Program-made: the position numbers and the translations under genes
Assembly: GCF_002994745.2 (NCBI RefSeq)
Contig: NC_037090.1
Coordinates: forward strand, 21,712,001 to 21,776,000
Reading direction: 5' to 3'
Length of the DNA stretch: 64,000 nucleotides
Source: Rosa chinensis
Lineage: Eukaryota > Streptophyta > Magnoliopsida > Rosales > Rosaceae
Shown here: positions 33,148 through 44,955 of the stretch, in pieces
How the letters are laid out: each line of letters starts with the position of its first letter
Numbering within the stretch: the first letter of the stretch is position 1
Notes under the pieces: generated by a model
Told to the model about the DNA's origin: nothing
Databases searched by the model: none
What the model saw: only the letters and a program-made list of their open reading frames with translations

Positions 33148-33568
33148 TTTCTGAACGTTCAAAGAGATGTTGATGTGTAAGGATTTTGGTTCTGAATTCA
33201 TATTTGAAGTAATTAATGACTCGAATCTGATGTTCTCGTAACTCAGAAGAAGCAAGTGGTCATGCTGATATAGCATTGAGCCTATGACCACTTTCGTTTT
33301 CTTAACGTTTAAAGTGCTGTTGATATGTGAATTTATTGGTTCTGAATTCAAATTCAAAGTAATTGATGACTCGAATCTGATGTTCTGTTAATTTGACAAA
33401 ACGAGCATATAACTTATTTCATTTAATAACAAACTATTATGGTATACTCGCAAATAAAATGTTTTTCTTTTCAAAATAAACCTCATAGGGTTGTGGCATT
33501 ACACTCGTAACCTAGAAGAAGCAAGTGGTCGTAATGACAAAGCCTTGAGCCTATGACCACTTTCTCTG
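33148..33568. repeat. Diverged tandem duplication
   Basis: A unit of about 150 bp (from GAACGTTCAAAGAGATGTTG) is repeated at 33298 with about 85 percent identity. The internal piece GAAGAAGCAAGTGGTC...TGAGCCTATGACCACTTTC recurs at 33507-33568. It is non-coding. Confidence 0.7.
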
Positions 33569-34639
33569 TGTCAGTTTTTCGCATACTAATATCCGAGGCT
33601 TCCGAGCTTTGAGTTTTCTGAAGTTTTAGTTCGAGTTTGTAGTTGATTTTTCTGAAGAAACTTAATGAGCAAGAAATGGATGAAATTACTAAAGTAACGG
33701 CTCTGTTGTCGTGCCCTAAAGTTGGATCATTATATGTAACTTGTCTAAGTATTAATGGAATTTGAATCTTCCTATATAATAAAAAAAATGATATATTAAT
33801 TTACGTCTATCCAGTGCAATCAACTAGTTTTCAGCTCTTCATTGACGTACAAACCACTAATAAAAAGACAAATGTCTAACGTTATTTTGAAACTTAGAGG
33901 GCTCGAGACACACCAAAAAATGGCCAACCCATCTCCATTCTATACTTCTTCTTTCGCAAATAGCCTGACAAAGATTCTTAAAAGAATAATTTTGGAAAAA
34001 AATATATATATATACAAAATAATAATATAGTACTCTTTTCTTCTAAGAAACAGACAAATTTCATCCAGAAAAGAAGCACTAATTACATAGACCAATCGAC
34101 AACTGTATCACACGAAAAAACTTAACTTTGTTGTGATACGTAAAATAATTGCATCTAAAATAGCTTGTAATACAACCATCAAAAAACTAAAGCTCACTTA
34201 TTTAAACACAACATAAATGACACAAGAAATCATACTAACGAACACATTAAATAGAAATAATATGCGCAATTGTGTGACAAGAAAAGAAACAATATTTTGT
34301 AAACCTATTATAACGAAACCAGAAATGTGGAACAACCGAATTAACACATCAATTCTTTTCCAAATCCTCTAATTAGAAATGTTTTTTGCACGAGATTTGC
34401 TTCTAATCGATCTAATTGGAGAGTGCATGACGACAACGTCCAGATGCTCATCTCAACATAACAACTCCTAGTTTGACATGATACAACACAAATGCTGAAA
34501 TTAGAAACTCAATCAATTAATCTCGAATTGAGAACTTAATAACATAATATGTCAAATCATCTAACAATATATATTTTTCTACCATAAATAGGGAGAAAGT
34601 CGCAATTAATTGTTTTTTATTTTTATAATTCTAAGATTT

Positions 34640-34925
34640 TGGTGCCAGTAGATTCTGGGTGGGAGTTAGTGTTCTTGGCTAACAAGAGGTGAAATGTTAT
34701 GGTTTCTCTGCTCAAACACGTTTTGTTGTTTTTGCCATTTTAGTTTTTTCTCTAGTGCGTTTTGGAGTCGGGGCCTAGTTTGGCTTCAACAGTGTGTCAG
34801 TATAGACGTTCACCGTGACGTCTCAAGTGGGAAAAGTTTTCAGCTGAAGTTTTTATTTCCCATTCTCATTGTAATCTTCGTTTTATTAATGAAGTTCTTA
34901 TTTGATAAAAAAATAATAATAATAA
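34640..34925 (+). mobile_element. LINE-like 3' end fragment
   Basis: Shares TTGTTGTTTTTGCCATTT and TTAATGAAGTTCTT near its end with the minus-strand segment at 51815-52200, and ends in an A-rich tail (GATAAAAAAATAATAATAAT). The shared 3' sequence and tail suggest a 5'-truncated non-LTR retrotransposon. No enzyme domain remains. Confidence 0.4.
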
Positions 34926-35472
34926 TTGGTGCCGGTGGATATGGTGACTAATAAATAGTAACCAACACTAGGGGAATTGCAGGGGATGGTTGAGACCGTC
35001 GGAGCATCATGACACTTTAATATATGAATTAATAATCTACCCTATCAAACTAAATACTCATAAATATTGTTGTTGTTATTTATTGGTCAATTAATTTTTT
35101 TTAATCGAATTTTTTGGTGCACCGGATCCATCCTTGGTTGCTTATGAATTCTGTGACCTGGATTTTTGTCTGATAGGATGCTTGAAATCGATCAAAAGCT
35201 ACGTACTCTTTAAATTTCTGTCCGATAGAAGCTACCTTTTTGGTTTTCAATTTTGGTCTTCTTTCATAATTTCCATATTATTATAATTTCATTTTTGTGG
35301 ATGCTGTTACTGTTATTGTTATTGTCATTGTAGTGTGACGGTCAAATTTAGAAGTAAGGAGCATGAAAATGGTAAATGGATAAGAACTTACCTGCGTGTT
35401 GTCCGCAAATGTTGCAAGAAAATTTTAGTGATTGAGTAGCCATCTTAACCGTAATCTTAGTTTATTTCGCAA

Positions 35473-36113
35473 GGCTAAGTTTTGCTATTGGAACCTCTAA
35501 ATTTACTCACTTAACCTCTATGCTTTTTGCACCTTTTATTAAATTTTCAAATACTAAATTTACTCACTAAACCTCGGTAAAGTTCCTCAAATAACATCAC
35601 TCATATAATTTGCAAACAAATTATTATCTTTAAAATAAAATATTTAGTCTTTTCAATTATTTAAGTACTCTATAAATCTTAATTACATATACATTTCTTA
35701 ATCAAACAACATGCATAAATCTCTTTTCCAATAAAATAAAAAAAACCAAACACAAGATATTGAGTTTCAAGAATTAATTTCTAATCAATAAGAAAATAAT
35801 ATGAACTATTTTTTTTTTTTAAATTTCTATTTAAGCTGTGCAAAAAAGATATATGAAGAAATCATTTTTTAATGTTTATTTTTTTCTCTATTTTTTGTAC
35901 CTCATGATTAATTATTTAAATATTTTTTTAGTTTTTTTTTATTGCTAGCTAGCCCTCTTTTTTTTCCCTTTTATTTTGCAAATATAATAGATATACTTAG
36001 ATTTAGGTCGTAAATCATAATAGGATTTATTTTGTTTTTCCTCACCAATATGCGTTTAACATATATATCATACATTTTTATGTCACATGATCTTACTCAT
36101 ATTTTTTATTCTT

Positions 36114-36150
<37 letters not shown>

Positions 36151-36386
36151 GCTTTAATGAGTATCTAGTGAAATTGGAAAATGAAAATAGATAAGGAAAA
36201 TAATAAAGAATACAATCTAATATTATTAAATTGGAAAGTTTACATAAAATAAATATAATATTTGTTTGGTATCATTATTGTCCTTAATAGTCATTTTATA
36301 GTAGGTTATATATGTCATTTAATAATTAATAATAGAGTGAGGTCAAGTGAGTAAATCTAGAGGTCTCAATAGAAACACTCCTAGCT
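35473..36386. mobile_element. AT-rich inverted-repeat element of about 0.9 kb
   Basis: About 50 bp at 35473-35525 (CCTCTAAATTTACTCACTTAACCTC) is inverted at about 36335-36386. The interior is almost pure A/T with an (AT)n tract at 36118-36147, and there is no coding potential. Confidence 0.6.
36118..36147. repeat. (AT)n microsatellite
   Basis: Uninterrupted AT dinucleotide run inside the inverted-repeat element. Confidence 0.9.
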
Positions 36387-39300
36387 TTAATCCATCATGG
36401 ATTATCATTATTATGGCTACAACTTCCTCTAAATTGACAAGTGTAATACTGTGTGTATTTAAAAATATGTACTAATCGTGTACAATACTGTATCTTTATT
36501 ATTTTTATAGTAACTGTTCTATAAAGCCTCACATAATCTGAAGGAAAAAAAAATACATAAACATACACAACTCTACAAAAGAAAGAAATATGTACAATTT
36601 TTAGATTATCTCGTGTGAAATTAAAAATAAAATGTGTGTAAACCACAGAAGTAAAGGCAAAAAATCAGAGGTGCTCAAGTAAAGGCAAAAAATTAGAGGT
36701 GCTCTTTGATTCTTGGTCTGTATACCCATACAGTTGCTTTTACTATTTCTGTGTGATTTCCACAAAACAAGACCTAGAGCCACCACCATCAAAACTAGAT
36801 TCATGTCTCCATGAAACCAGAAAAAGCCAAACCTAGCTAGAAGTTTGGGCAAAGCTTGTTATTTCAAGGAAAATGTTGACCCAGAAAAGAAAAGAAAAAG
36901 AAACAAACTATTGAGTCACTAACCACGCGTCCGTACCAGAAACGAAGAACAGCAGAGGAGAATTGGAAAACAAGGAATATTAAGAAAAGAAAAGAAATAT
37001 TTAAAAAAGCCAATAATTGTGGCGGCAAAATGCCGACTAATAAGAGAGATGGGGCCACGTGGTAGCGACAATTACGGAGAGATCTCGATCGTCGATTGGG
37101 GCTAGGGTGGCACGTTGCGATCATTCCTTACTGTTATGCACGTTTTGTCCCCTCTTTGGCTGCCGCCGGCGAAACCGTGTTGTTCAACTGTTCGCCCACC
37201 GCTCCACTTTACCTTACAACCTCAATCTTTGACTTTTCACTTTGACTTTGCCGTGCGTAACCGTGATCGAGCTGATGAATCAAAGCTTCTGATTCTATTT
37301 TTGCATCAGGTGAAGCTTCTACAAGGCAAAAGAAGCAATGGTTACTGTAATACCCGAGTAACTGAGACTGAATTAATTTTGAGAAACGAGAGCGACTCTA
37401 CGTATAAAAAAGCCAAAGCATTTGTAACGGTTTTGCCTGATTTGGTTTAGCTTCTGCAATAATGTATGCATGTGCATGCACGTACTCTTTTCTCGCCTGC
37501 CTTTCGTTTTACCAAGCCCTACTACAGGCAGCTCTCTCTCTTCCTCTCCCTCTCTCAACTTAATTTACTACATTTAGTTCTAATTTAGGTCATCAATAAT
37601 AGTTTTGTAGTATCAATTTGGAGAATAATTTTAGGTTGGATTACTATTAATTCTTTATTTTATGAACCACTTTTTATAGGTTTCTTCGATCATGTCATTT
37701 TGGGTGATTTAAGTAATTGTTAGTTTGATATAGTGTGATTAACTCATTATACACTTGCAAAAGGAAATATTTAACAAAATTGTTCTTTAAAGCAGATAAC
37801 ATCAGTAAATTACAAGGTACGTACTATTGCTAAAATTAAAACTATATTGATGACCAAGTTGAAACCCTAGCAAATTACAAGGACCAGTTTGTCACTTGGC
37901 CTATATTAAACTTGCTTAATCCAAAAGTGGGAACGGAAAAAGTTGTCAATATAATTAAGAAAGGCTTAAACGTCGGTGTTAAATTTCTGGGCAATTGCTT
38001 GACAAATGGGTTCCAGCAACACAAAACACAAGCCTAATCGTAATCAGCGTAGAGAGTCACATCGCGCATTCAAGCCTAACTATATTTAACATAGAAATCG
38101 AGTCACATCATAAAAGAGTCTGCACTGAAGATACCCATCCAATGACAAAGAATTCCTATATATGCCAAAGATATATATATGAGAATGACATTTCTCAAAA
38201 GAAATTGCATTCCAGTTGTATGATGTTGAAGTGTAGAATCCAGAAATGTTTTGCACTGAAAGATCGATGAATCTGCTTAGTTTCAAATGGTACTTAATTA
38301 GAGAAGGGACCAATTGCACCAAACAATTTTGAGAGCGATAAACTTCCCAATAATTTAAGTGTTTTGCGTCGGTTGATCAAATTAGTTGCTTTCAATTTAC
38401 AATTCGGATTTGACTAATGGAGATTGAAATATAGTACGTAGTCAAAGACAAATCAATGTGAATGTCAGCATTGAAATAAAATTCACCACCTCCGGACATC
38501 GAACTTATTATACAACCGTGTAACAAGGAAATGCATGAAAGGATAGCTGAAGAATTGACTACAGTAAAAACCACAATAAGAGAATAAGAGAGATCATTCC
38601 CGAATTATGCGATACTCTTCTAATCGATAACTTAACATCTTATGTTATCAAGATATTAGTCGAAATTACGTTATTATAAATACAACTCATTCAATGACGG
38701 TTCTTATATTTTTTTTTGTTCTTTTTTCATTTTTTTTTTCATTTGTAACAAGGAATCATTATCTTTAGATCATGTTATTGTATAATGGTGGTTGATCCAA
38801 CAACTTTAGCAGACACATATTGGAAGCCTTGTGTATAAAATACTATGCATCTAACCTGATAGGACTAATGATTATCCTTCCATAAACATACCAACAAACC
38901 TTTGGTCACAAAATGTAGGACCTATCACCCCCTCGTCTCTATTCGATCGAGCCACCCTTTTCCTTTTTCGAATTTTCTAATGCAGTTTTTAAATATTTTT
39001 TGTGTTGAAATATTCTTGCTCAATGATTCTGTAAATTTACATGTGTGGCCAGGAGTGATTCTGTAAATTGGTGAGGCTCGACGGTGCAAAGATAACTTTT
39101 GATTGTGTACAGACCACAGACCAAGATACAGTGAGAGGAGGGACTTTTTGTCCAAAGAGTCAAAAAGAGAAAGGCCGTCACTTTCAGTATCCCCAATTCT
39201 TCAAAGTTTATTGATTAATTAGCATCATCATGAGATATGTTTGCTCTTATATCTCTGATGATAATTTGGTTGGCTCACCCATGTTCTAATAGAGCCCAAA

Positions 39301-39410
39301 TGGATTATGCAAATAATCATCATAATCCATTAATCCTACACACACACACTTTTTATTTTATTTTATTTATTTTTTAACTCAAAAGGCATTAAATAGTAGA
39401 TCCTAGTGAG
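36387..39410. other. Intergenic, no supported gene
   Basis: About 3 kb. A GC-richer patch at 37020-37450 holds a 111-codon plus-strand frame (from 37115) without a known domain, and I do not call it a gene. A CT-rich run lies at 37530-37556. The rest is AT-rich. Confidence 0.45.
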
Positions 39411-39730
39411 GGAAATTTCTATAATATGTTAACGTATGACATGCATACAATTGTCTTAAAAGTGGTAAAATGAGTCCAAAAAATAGTAATATTAGTCCTC
39501 AAAGTAGTAACATGAGTCCTTAAAGTGGTAAATTTTCTTAGTTACCACATGAGTCCTCAAAATAATAATATTAGTCCTCAAAGTGGTAACATGAGTCCTT
39601 AAAGTGATAAATTTTCTTAGTTTACCATATGAGTTCTGAAAATAGTAATATTAGTCCTCAAAGTGATAACATGAGTCCATAGAGGGGTAAAAATAGTTGA
39701 TGTATGAGAAATGTTAACATACCATAGTTT
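39411..39730. mobile_element. Repeat-family member with internal 80-bp minisatellite
   Basis: The ends share ATATGTTAAC-type words in inverse orientation. Inside, about three copies of an 80-bp unit (TAATATTAGTCCTCAAAGT at 39487, 39567 and about 39647) alternate with CATGAGTCCTTAAAGTG. A related copy in reverse orientation lies at about 57060-57250, inside DGD1 intron 2. Confidence 0.6.
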
Positions 39731-40077
39731 TACCCCCTAGTGAGATCTGAAACAGCACTTGAAAAGTTACAAAACCAAATGCAACATGGAACATATTGAT
39801 ACCATAAGCTTGCAAATTTATTGGCTCACATATTCTATTTGCTAAAGGCATGATGAAAAGAAATACTATTGATATAGGAGGACAGCTGATTAATAACTGG
39901 AATTAAAGTCGAGATTCTCCAAGGAACTTGACACTTCTTTAAAATGTTGATTAAAACTCTAGAGTCACCCTCAACATTTTATCCAAATTAATTAACCCCA
40001 TTTTCTCGTTTCAAAAAAAAAAAAAAAAAAAAAAAAAACCATTTTCACGCTTGTGATTCTGCCTCGAGAACTGAAGC

Positions 40078-40107
<30 letters not shown>

Positions 40108-40111
<4 letters not shown>

Positions 40112-40484
40112 CCAGAACGAAACTTCGCTTTAACATTAAAGTGTGCATTTTCGGTCGCATATACATATCTCGACCGTTCAGTTTTTAGGTACTAATGTAT
40201 AGATCATCTCTACAAATTTTCAGCCAAATTGATGATTGTTAAGGTATCTAACTCCCTTAAACCAATGAACGAACTGAATCTGTCTAACCTGAACCGTACT
40301 AGCTTTAAGGCAGTTATCAATGCCTTAACAATCATCAATTTTGTTGAAAATTTGCAGAGATGATCTGTATATTAATTAGTATCTAAAAACTGAACGGTCG
40401 AGATATGGATATGCGACCGAAAAATGACCATAAACTCTAAATGCACACTTTAATTTCAAAGTGAACCTTCGCTTTGGATTATAT
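40108..40484. mobile_element. Foldback MITE in an AT microsatellite
   Basis: Arms 40108-40250 and 40323-40484 are inverse copies (shared CTGAACGGTCGAGATAT, TTAACAATCATCAATTT and TTAAAGTGTGCATTT). They leave a loop of only about 70 bp. Both ends lie in (AT)n sequence, so a TA-type target is possible but cannot be proved. Confidence 0.7.
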
Positions 40485-40490
40485 ATATGT

Positions 40491-40536
<46 letters not shown>

Positions 40537-40537
40537 G
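40491..40537. repeat. (AC)n(AT)n compound microsatellite
   Basis: AC dinucleotides pass directly into AT dinucleotides. A 27-base poly-A run lies nearby at 40012-40038. Confidence 0.9.
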
Positions 40538-41151
40538 TATGTATCAAAACCGGAACAAAATTGTCATGAGTGAGTTAGTCTGCTAGAATTTTGCCCTAAT
40601 CCAAATCCAATCTTGTAAGTAATTACGAGAGGATTCTCTTTCGATCACTGACGTGAATGTTAACCTTCGGGTTTCACACGTCGGGCACTTCGGGCTACGG
40701 TGGAGGCATGTGCATTGCCTGGTTAGGGTCTTGCGAGAAGTCAACAATATTTTTGATATCCAAGTTATATCAATTCTTTTTTCAGAGGTGACCTTGTTAG
40801 TTTTGTGAGTTAAGAGCGGTTAATTTGGTTCCAATGCCCAATGGTCTGGACGCTTATTCAAGATATTATTTTTTGATTATTGGGGGGCGGGCTAGGGTGA
40901 CTTTTGGTCGGGTTTCTCTTGGTCTAGAGACCAGAGGTGTTACTTTCGGTTGGTATCGTTTAGGTCGTGGGATTACGATTGTGTTTCTAAAGGACTCTAC
41001 TTTGTGGGAAGACTAATTTCTCTGCTGATAGGGTTTTGATTTTTCGCGAAGACTAGAGTTTAGTTAGACCCAAGTATGTTCTGATTTATTATTATTTTTT
41101 TTTTGAAATGAGTATGTTATGATTTTGGAATCTAGGATGAGTATAACTCCG

Positions 41152-41521
41152 GAGATGAAATCAGCTGTCCCCAATACACTATCCTTATTATGTCCCCATG
41201 CATTATTATTTTTTTAATTGGGTGAGGTTAGCGTTAGATAGTTAGCAACACACACACTCTTCGGGGTATCCCAGCAGAGCTGGACTAATTCCTTCCAAAC
41301 GCCACGGGGCATTAAGCACTCATTAGCTGGCCACCAAGGCCTCATGGGGATTCGAAAGCCAGACCTGGGGGTTCTAGACTAGAACATTCTACGACCCCAC
41401 TATCCTTAGTGGTCCACAAAGATTAAGAAAATATTTTCTTAATTTTTTGTTCCATTTTTTATTCTTTGTTGACCAATGAATGCATGAAGATAGTGTAATT
41501 GGGGACAACTGATTTCATCTC
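41152..41521. mobile_element. Mutator-type MITE with 9-bp target duplication
   Basis: 370 bp, flanked by the perfect 9-bp duplication ATAACTCCG (41143-41151 and 41522-41530). The termini GAGATGAAATCAGCTGTCCC and, inversely, GAGATGAAATCAGTTGTCCC pair for about 35 bp. The interior 41230-41400 carries a tRNA-like box (on the minus strand GGCTTTCGAATCCCC) and may be a nested SINE. Confidence 0.85.
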
Positions 41522-41946
41522 ATAACTCCGAATTTGGAAGCCAAGTTGCTTCTAGAATCCAGATCCGGAACGAATCAATTTTCAAATCCGGACTATATGC
41601 CCACATTTTTTTTCCAGCCTAGATGCAAGAGTTTTGTTGGTCTCTCATTTGGATCATGAACGGGGGTTTTTATAGCGCTTGTATCTCAACTTTAGTAAAT
41701 GAAATTTTTTTAGGTGGAAGCATTACTTCTCTCCTGTGTGGATGATTTTGTATGGTTTTAACTGCTCCGCATAATCACATATTGTCACCTTATCTGTTTT
41801 CTTTATATTATTTTTTATGTTGGTCATGCATCATACTGCATTTACACTCTTGTAATTAATTTTTATTAACTAAATTTTGTTGTTTCACTAACGTAAACTA
41901 AATCTAAAATTGTTTAAACTTTAATAACTGTCTACCATACTATTTA

Positions 41947-42877
41947 GAGCAAGTTCACCCGTAGTCAAGAAATGTCAAGGTCGAAAAGTCAAGAATTCGA
42001 CTAGTCAAGTAACTGTTCACTGTCTGGGTTTCCACCCGTTTTGTTTTCTTGACCTGTCAAGACTGTTAATTTTTCACTGTTCATCTTCCTTATTTTTTCT
42101 TGGCTTACAACTTTCTAAGACTTGCACAATTGAACATTTTCCTCATCCGTCCATCTCCTTTTGTCTTGGATATTATCATCTTCACTTTGATCTCCCTCTT
42201 GTTCAGCCACTAGACGTGTGTTTCCCATTTGTTCAGCCATATTGGATATAAATAAATTTGGAAGATGAGAGCTATATGAAGAAGAGGAAGCACAAAATTG
42301 GGTTACTATGAAAGATAATTTTTTGGGTGCGAGATGTAAAATAAATGGTAGGTATTTATAGAGAAATGTTTAGAATTTTTTAAAATTTTTTTTGTTACCG
42401 TTTATTAACGTTACAAACATATATATACATGTTAATTGTAAGCCGTAGGATTGCCCATTTAATTGAAATGAAGGGCTGGGATTAATTGACTGTTAGGCCC
42501 AGATTTCAAATAGGACCAACGGCTATCTTCCACGTGGCTGGTAGGCCCCCTCTCTCTGTCGCTACGCGACAAGCGACTGGCTTCACGCCTAGTCTCTTTG
42601 TGGCGCCACGCGTCGTCACGCTGTCGTCCAGTTCCCTCCCTCGGCGCGTCGTCGTCTGCTGAGAACCAGCTCACGTCAGCCACGATCAGGGCTGGGCCGA
42701 GCTGGCATGTGGGCTTGGTCGGTCATGGACTTGACTATTTTCTTGGCTGTAGTCAAGAGGGGGTGGGTTTTGCCCCGTCAAGCATCCACCGTTGGAGCTG
42801 GTTTTCTCCCACAGTCGATCACCACATCAGCTTTGTCTTGCTGGTGACTAGTCAAGACTACACCGGTGGACTTGCTC
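41947..42877. mobile_element. PIF/Harbinger-type non-autonomous element
   Basis: 931 bp bordered by TTA on both sides (41944-41946, 42878-42880), the target typical of PIF/Harbinger. The termini are GAGCAAGTTCACCC and, inversely, GAGCAAGTCCACCG. The interior contains the start of a minus-strand SANT/Myb-like ORF at 42115-42240 and GC-rich non-coding DNA at 42520-42720. No DDE transposase is present. Confidence 0.75.
42115..42240 (-). pseudogene. Truncated Myb/SANT-like ORF of a PIF/Harbinger element
   Basis: 41 codons from ATG 42240. The end reads DKRRWTDEENVQLCKS and then a stop (42115-42117). This matches the beginning of the SANT/Myb-like DNA-binding partner protein of plant PIF/Harbinger elements, where a Trp-Glu-rich helix segment is followed by LCKSW. 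Only the N-terminus remains. Family assignment rests on this motif and the element's termini. Confidence 0.55.
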
Positions 42878-42880
42878 TTA

Positions 42881-44483
42881 GAAACAAGATTTCTTCAACC
42901 TTGCATATGAGATTTGCAAATATTGTGACCACATGTCTTATCGCTCCAAATGTAAGGCAAAGTTGAAAATCATTGGTGAAAATTAAGAAGGGCGAAATTG
43001 GCACATTTTGTTTTACATAACACCCCTGTACATGTCTATATGTAAATTACTAATGAAGAAGAGAGTAACATATTGTATCCAACATAATTAATTAATTATA
43101 GTTGTAGGAGAAAAGATAGGAAGCTCCAACAAGTTAGGACTGGACCATATTTCCATTCCCAAATCCCACTTGAACCTTTAGGTTCCCAATGGATCGGATA
43201 AACCAGAGGTTTTGGAATATTGGAAAGTGTGGAATTAGAACAGACCTAGAGAATAATTACCATACCATCTTATCACTGTGCAGCAAGTAGTTTATACAGC
43301 CAAAACTAAAATGATCTCCTCACTACAGCTAGATTCTTTTACTTTTTTCCTCAGTTCATGCCAAGCTGATTCTTGGGAGAACCGATAGAGACCACCATAC
43401 TGGGTTATAATTTAAGTGATTAGTCTCATCCAGATAAGAGATAACATCGTTCTGAAGAAGATACCCCGATATATGGTCATCAAAGATTGCCTGTATTGCT
43501 GTCAAGGAATATTTTCATATAATTTATTTTTTGGTACTTTCCTAGGGTTTGAACATGGGAACCTTCAAATTGTAATATGCTATATCCACTTGAATTGATA
43601 GTTTGACTCTCAGAATGGTTCTCTCAGTCACATGCCTGAACATAAGCTCTGGGTAATCTCTAGTCATCTGTCTCTAGCTCGAAGATCACATATATCCTAT
43701 CCCCTAATCTTGGAGACTATTCTAGATGCCCAATACCAAATATTCTGGAGCAACGTATAGTCGTATAGATATGAGACATATCTCAAGCTAATACAGCAAC
43801 TTTCTCATACGAATATGTAGAGTTGGTATATCATACTCATACTCATCTTTCCCTTTAACTTTCCAAGAAGTCTCGGTTAAAGAAGATCAGCCCAGGACCA
43901 GACTAAGAATTCGACTCCTAATTCAATTAACGTATAATCGAGTGATCCATATTGTTATTATCAACCAGTTTCAAAAGCATTCAATATACTCGTTAACAAC
44001 TTAATATCGATACCATCATCTTGGTTGAAATCCATGACCAACTAAATGTGGTTAACAGCAAAAGTCAGACAACTACATGCATAGCCATCCTAGCTTATTG
44101 GCAACCATTACTAGACGTCACCAACACCACCGCAAATATCCAGTACCACCATTTTTCTAGGACCACCACAGCACAATACTAGCTACCATCACAATTGTCT
44201 AATGCTGGCACCATTATTTATTGGAAACAAATATTGCTACTGCGTACCCGCTACGCAACCTTCAGTAGAAGTCGACCACCATTTTCTCAGCAGAGGATAG
44301 TTCCCGAGTCGCTGTGCAATGTCAAAGCTTTAAAGATTATATCATCCTGGCATACTACAAGCTACAATAAGTGATTTCCAAGTTTATCTGTTCATCAGAT
44401 AATTGATTTGATTACTTGGAAAGAAAAAATTCTGAGTTTGCCCTGCACCCAGCAAGTGCCCCTGCACCCAGCAAATGCCCGTA
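42881..44483. other. Intergenic, no supported gene
   Basis: 1.6 kb of AT-rich DNA with only short frames. CCCTGCACCCAGCAA is directly repeated at 44441-44474. No RNA gene or promoter was recognised. Confidence 0.5.
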
Positions 44484-44715
44484 GAGCAAGTTCACATGTT
44501 GGGTCACCAGGTCACTCACTATTCACTGCTTTTTAGTGTTATTTTCACCCTCTGGGTCACGAGTACAGTGTATTTCGTGCTCTGAGTCACCCTGGATCAC
44601 TTTCTGGGTCACCATGGTAACCTGCACAGTGCATTTCGTGATCCAGAAAATAAAAAAATACACTAAAAAGCAGTGAATAGTAGGTGACCCAGTGACCTAA
44701 CGGGTGATCTTGCTC
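44484..44715. mobile_element. Tourist-like MITE
   Basis: 232 bp with termini GAGCAAG...CTTGCTC, matching those of the element at 41947-42877. Flanked by GTA on the left and TTA on the right (one mismatch in the 3-bp duplication). The interior folds on itself through CACTGCTTTTTAGTG and CACTAAAAAGCAGTG. Confidence 0.7.
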
Positions 44716-44955
44716 TTAACTCCTTGAGACAATTACTGCTTAAACATACATATACAGATGAATGAGAATGCTCATAAGATGAATCAACAAATTCTTTTAG
44801 CTTTCAGAGTCTATCACTGTCTCACACACATAGATAGCAAATTAGTAAATCAGATCATATTACAAGTAACACACAACAAACAAGTCCATTAAGTAGATGA
44901 CATTGCAAAGAAAGTACTCAATCCAACACCATAAATAAACACTTGAATAAACCAA

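Noticed and set aside
37115..37450. 111-codon plus-strand frame in a GC-richer patch
   Set aside because: No domain, no splice context, and an overlapping frame on the other strand. Could be a decayed gene fragment but nothing supports a product.
39457..39700. CRISPR-like array of regularly spaced repeats
   Set aside because: The 80-bp units are tandem and diverged, without unique spacers, in plant nuclear DNA. This is a minisatellite inside a mobile element.
41230..41400. tRNA gene
   Set aside because: Only a B-box-like sequence is present. No cloverleaf, anticodon arm or A box can be built.
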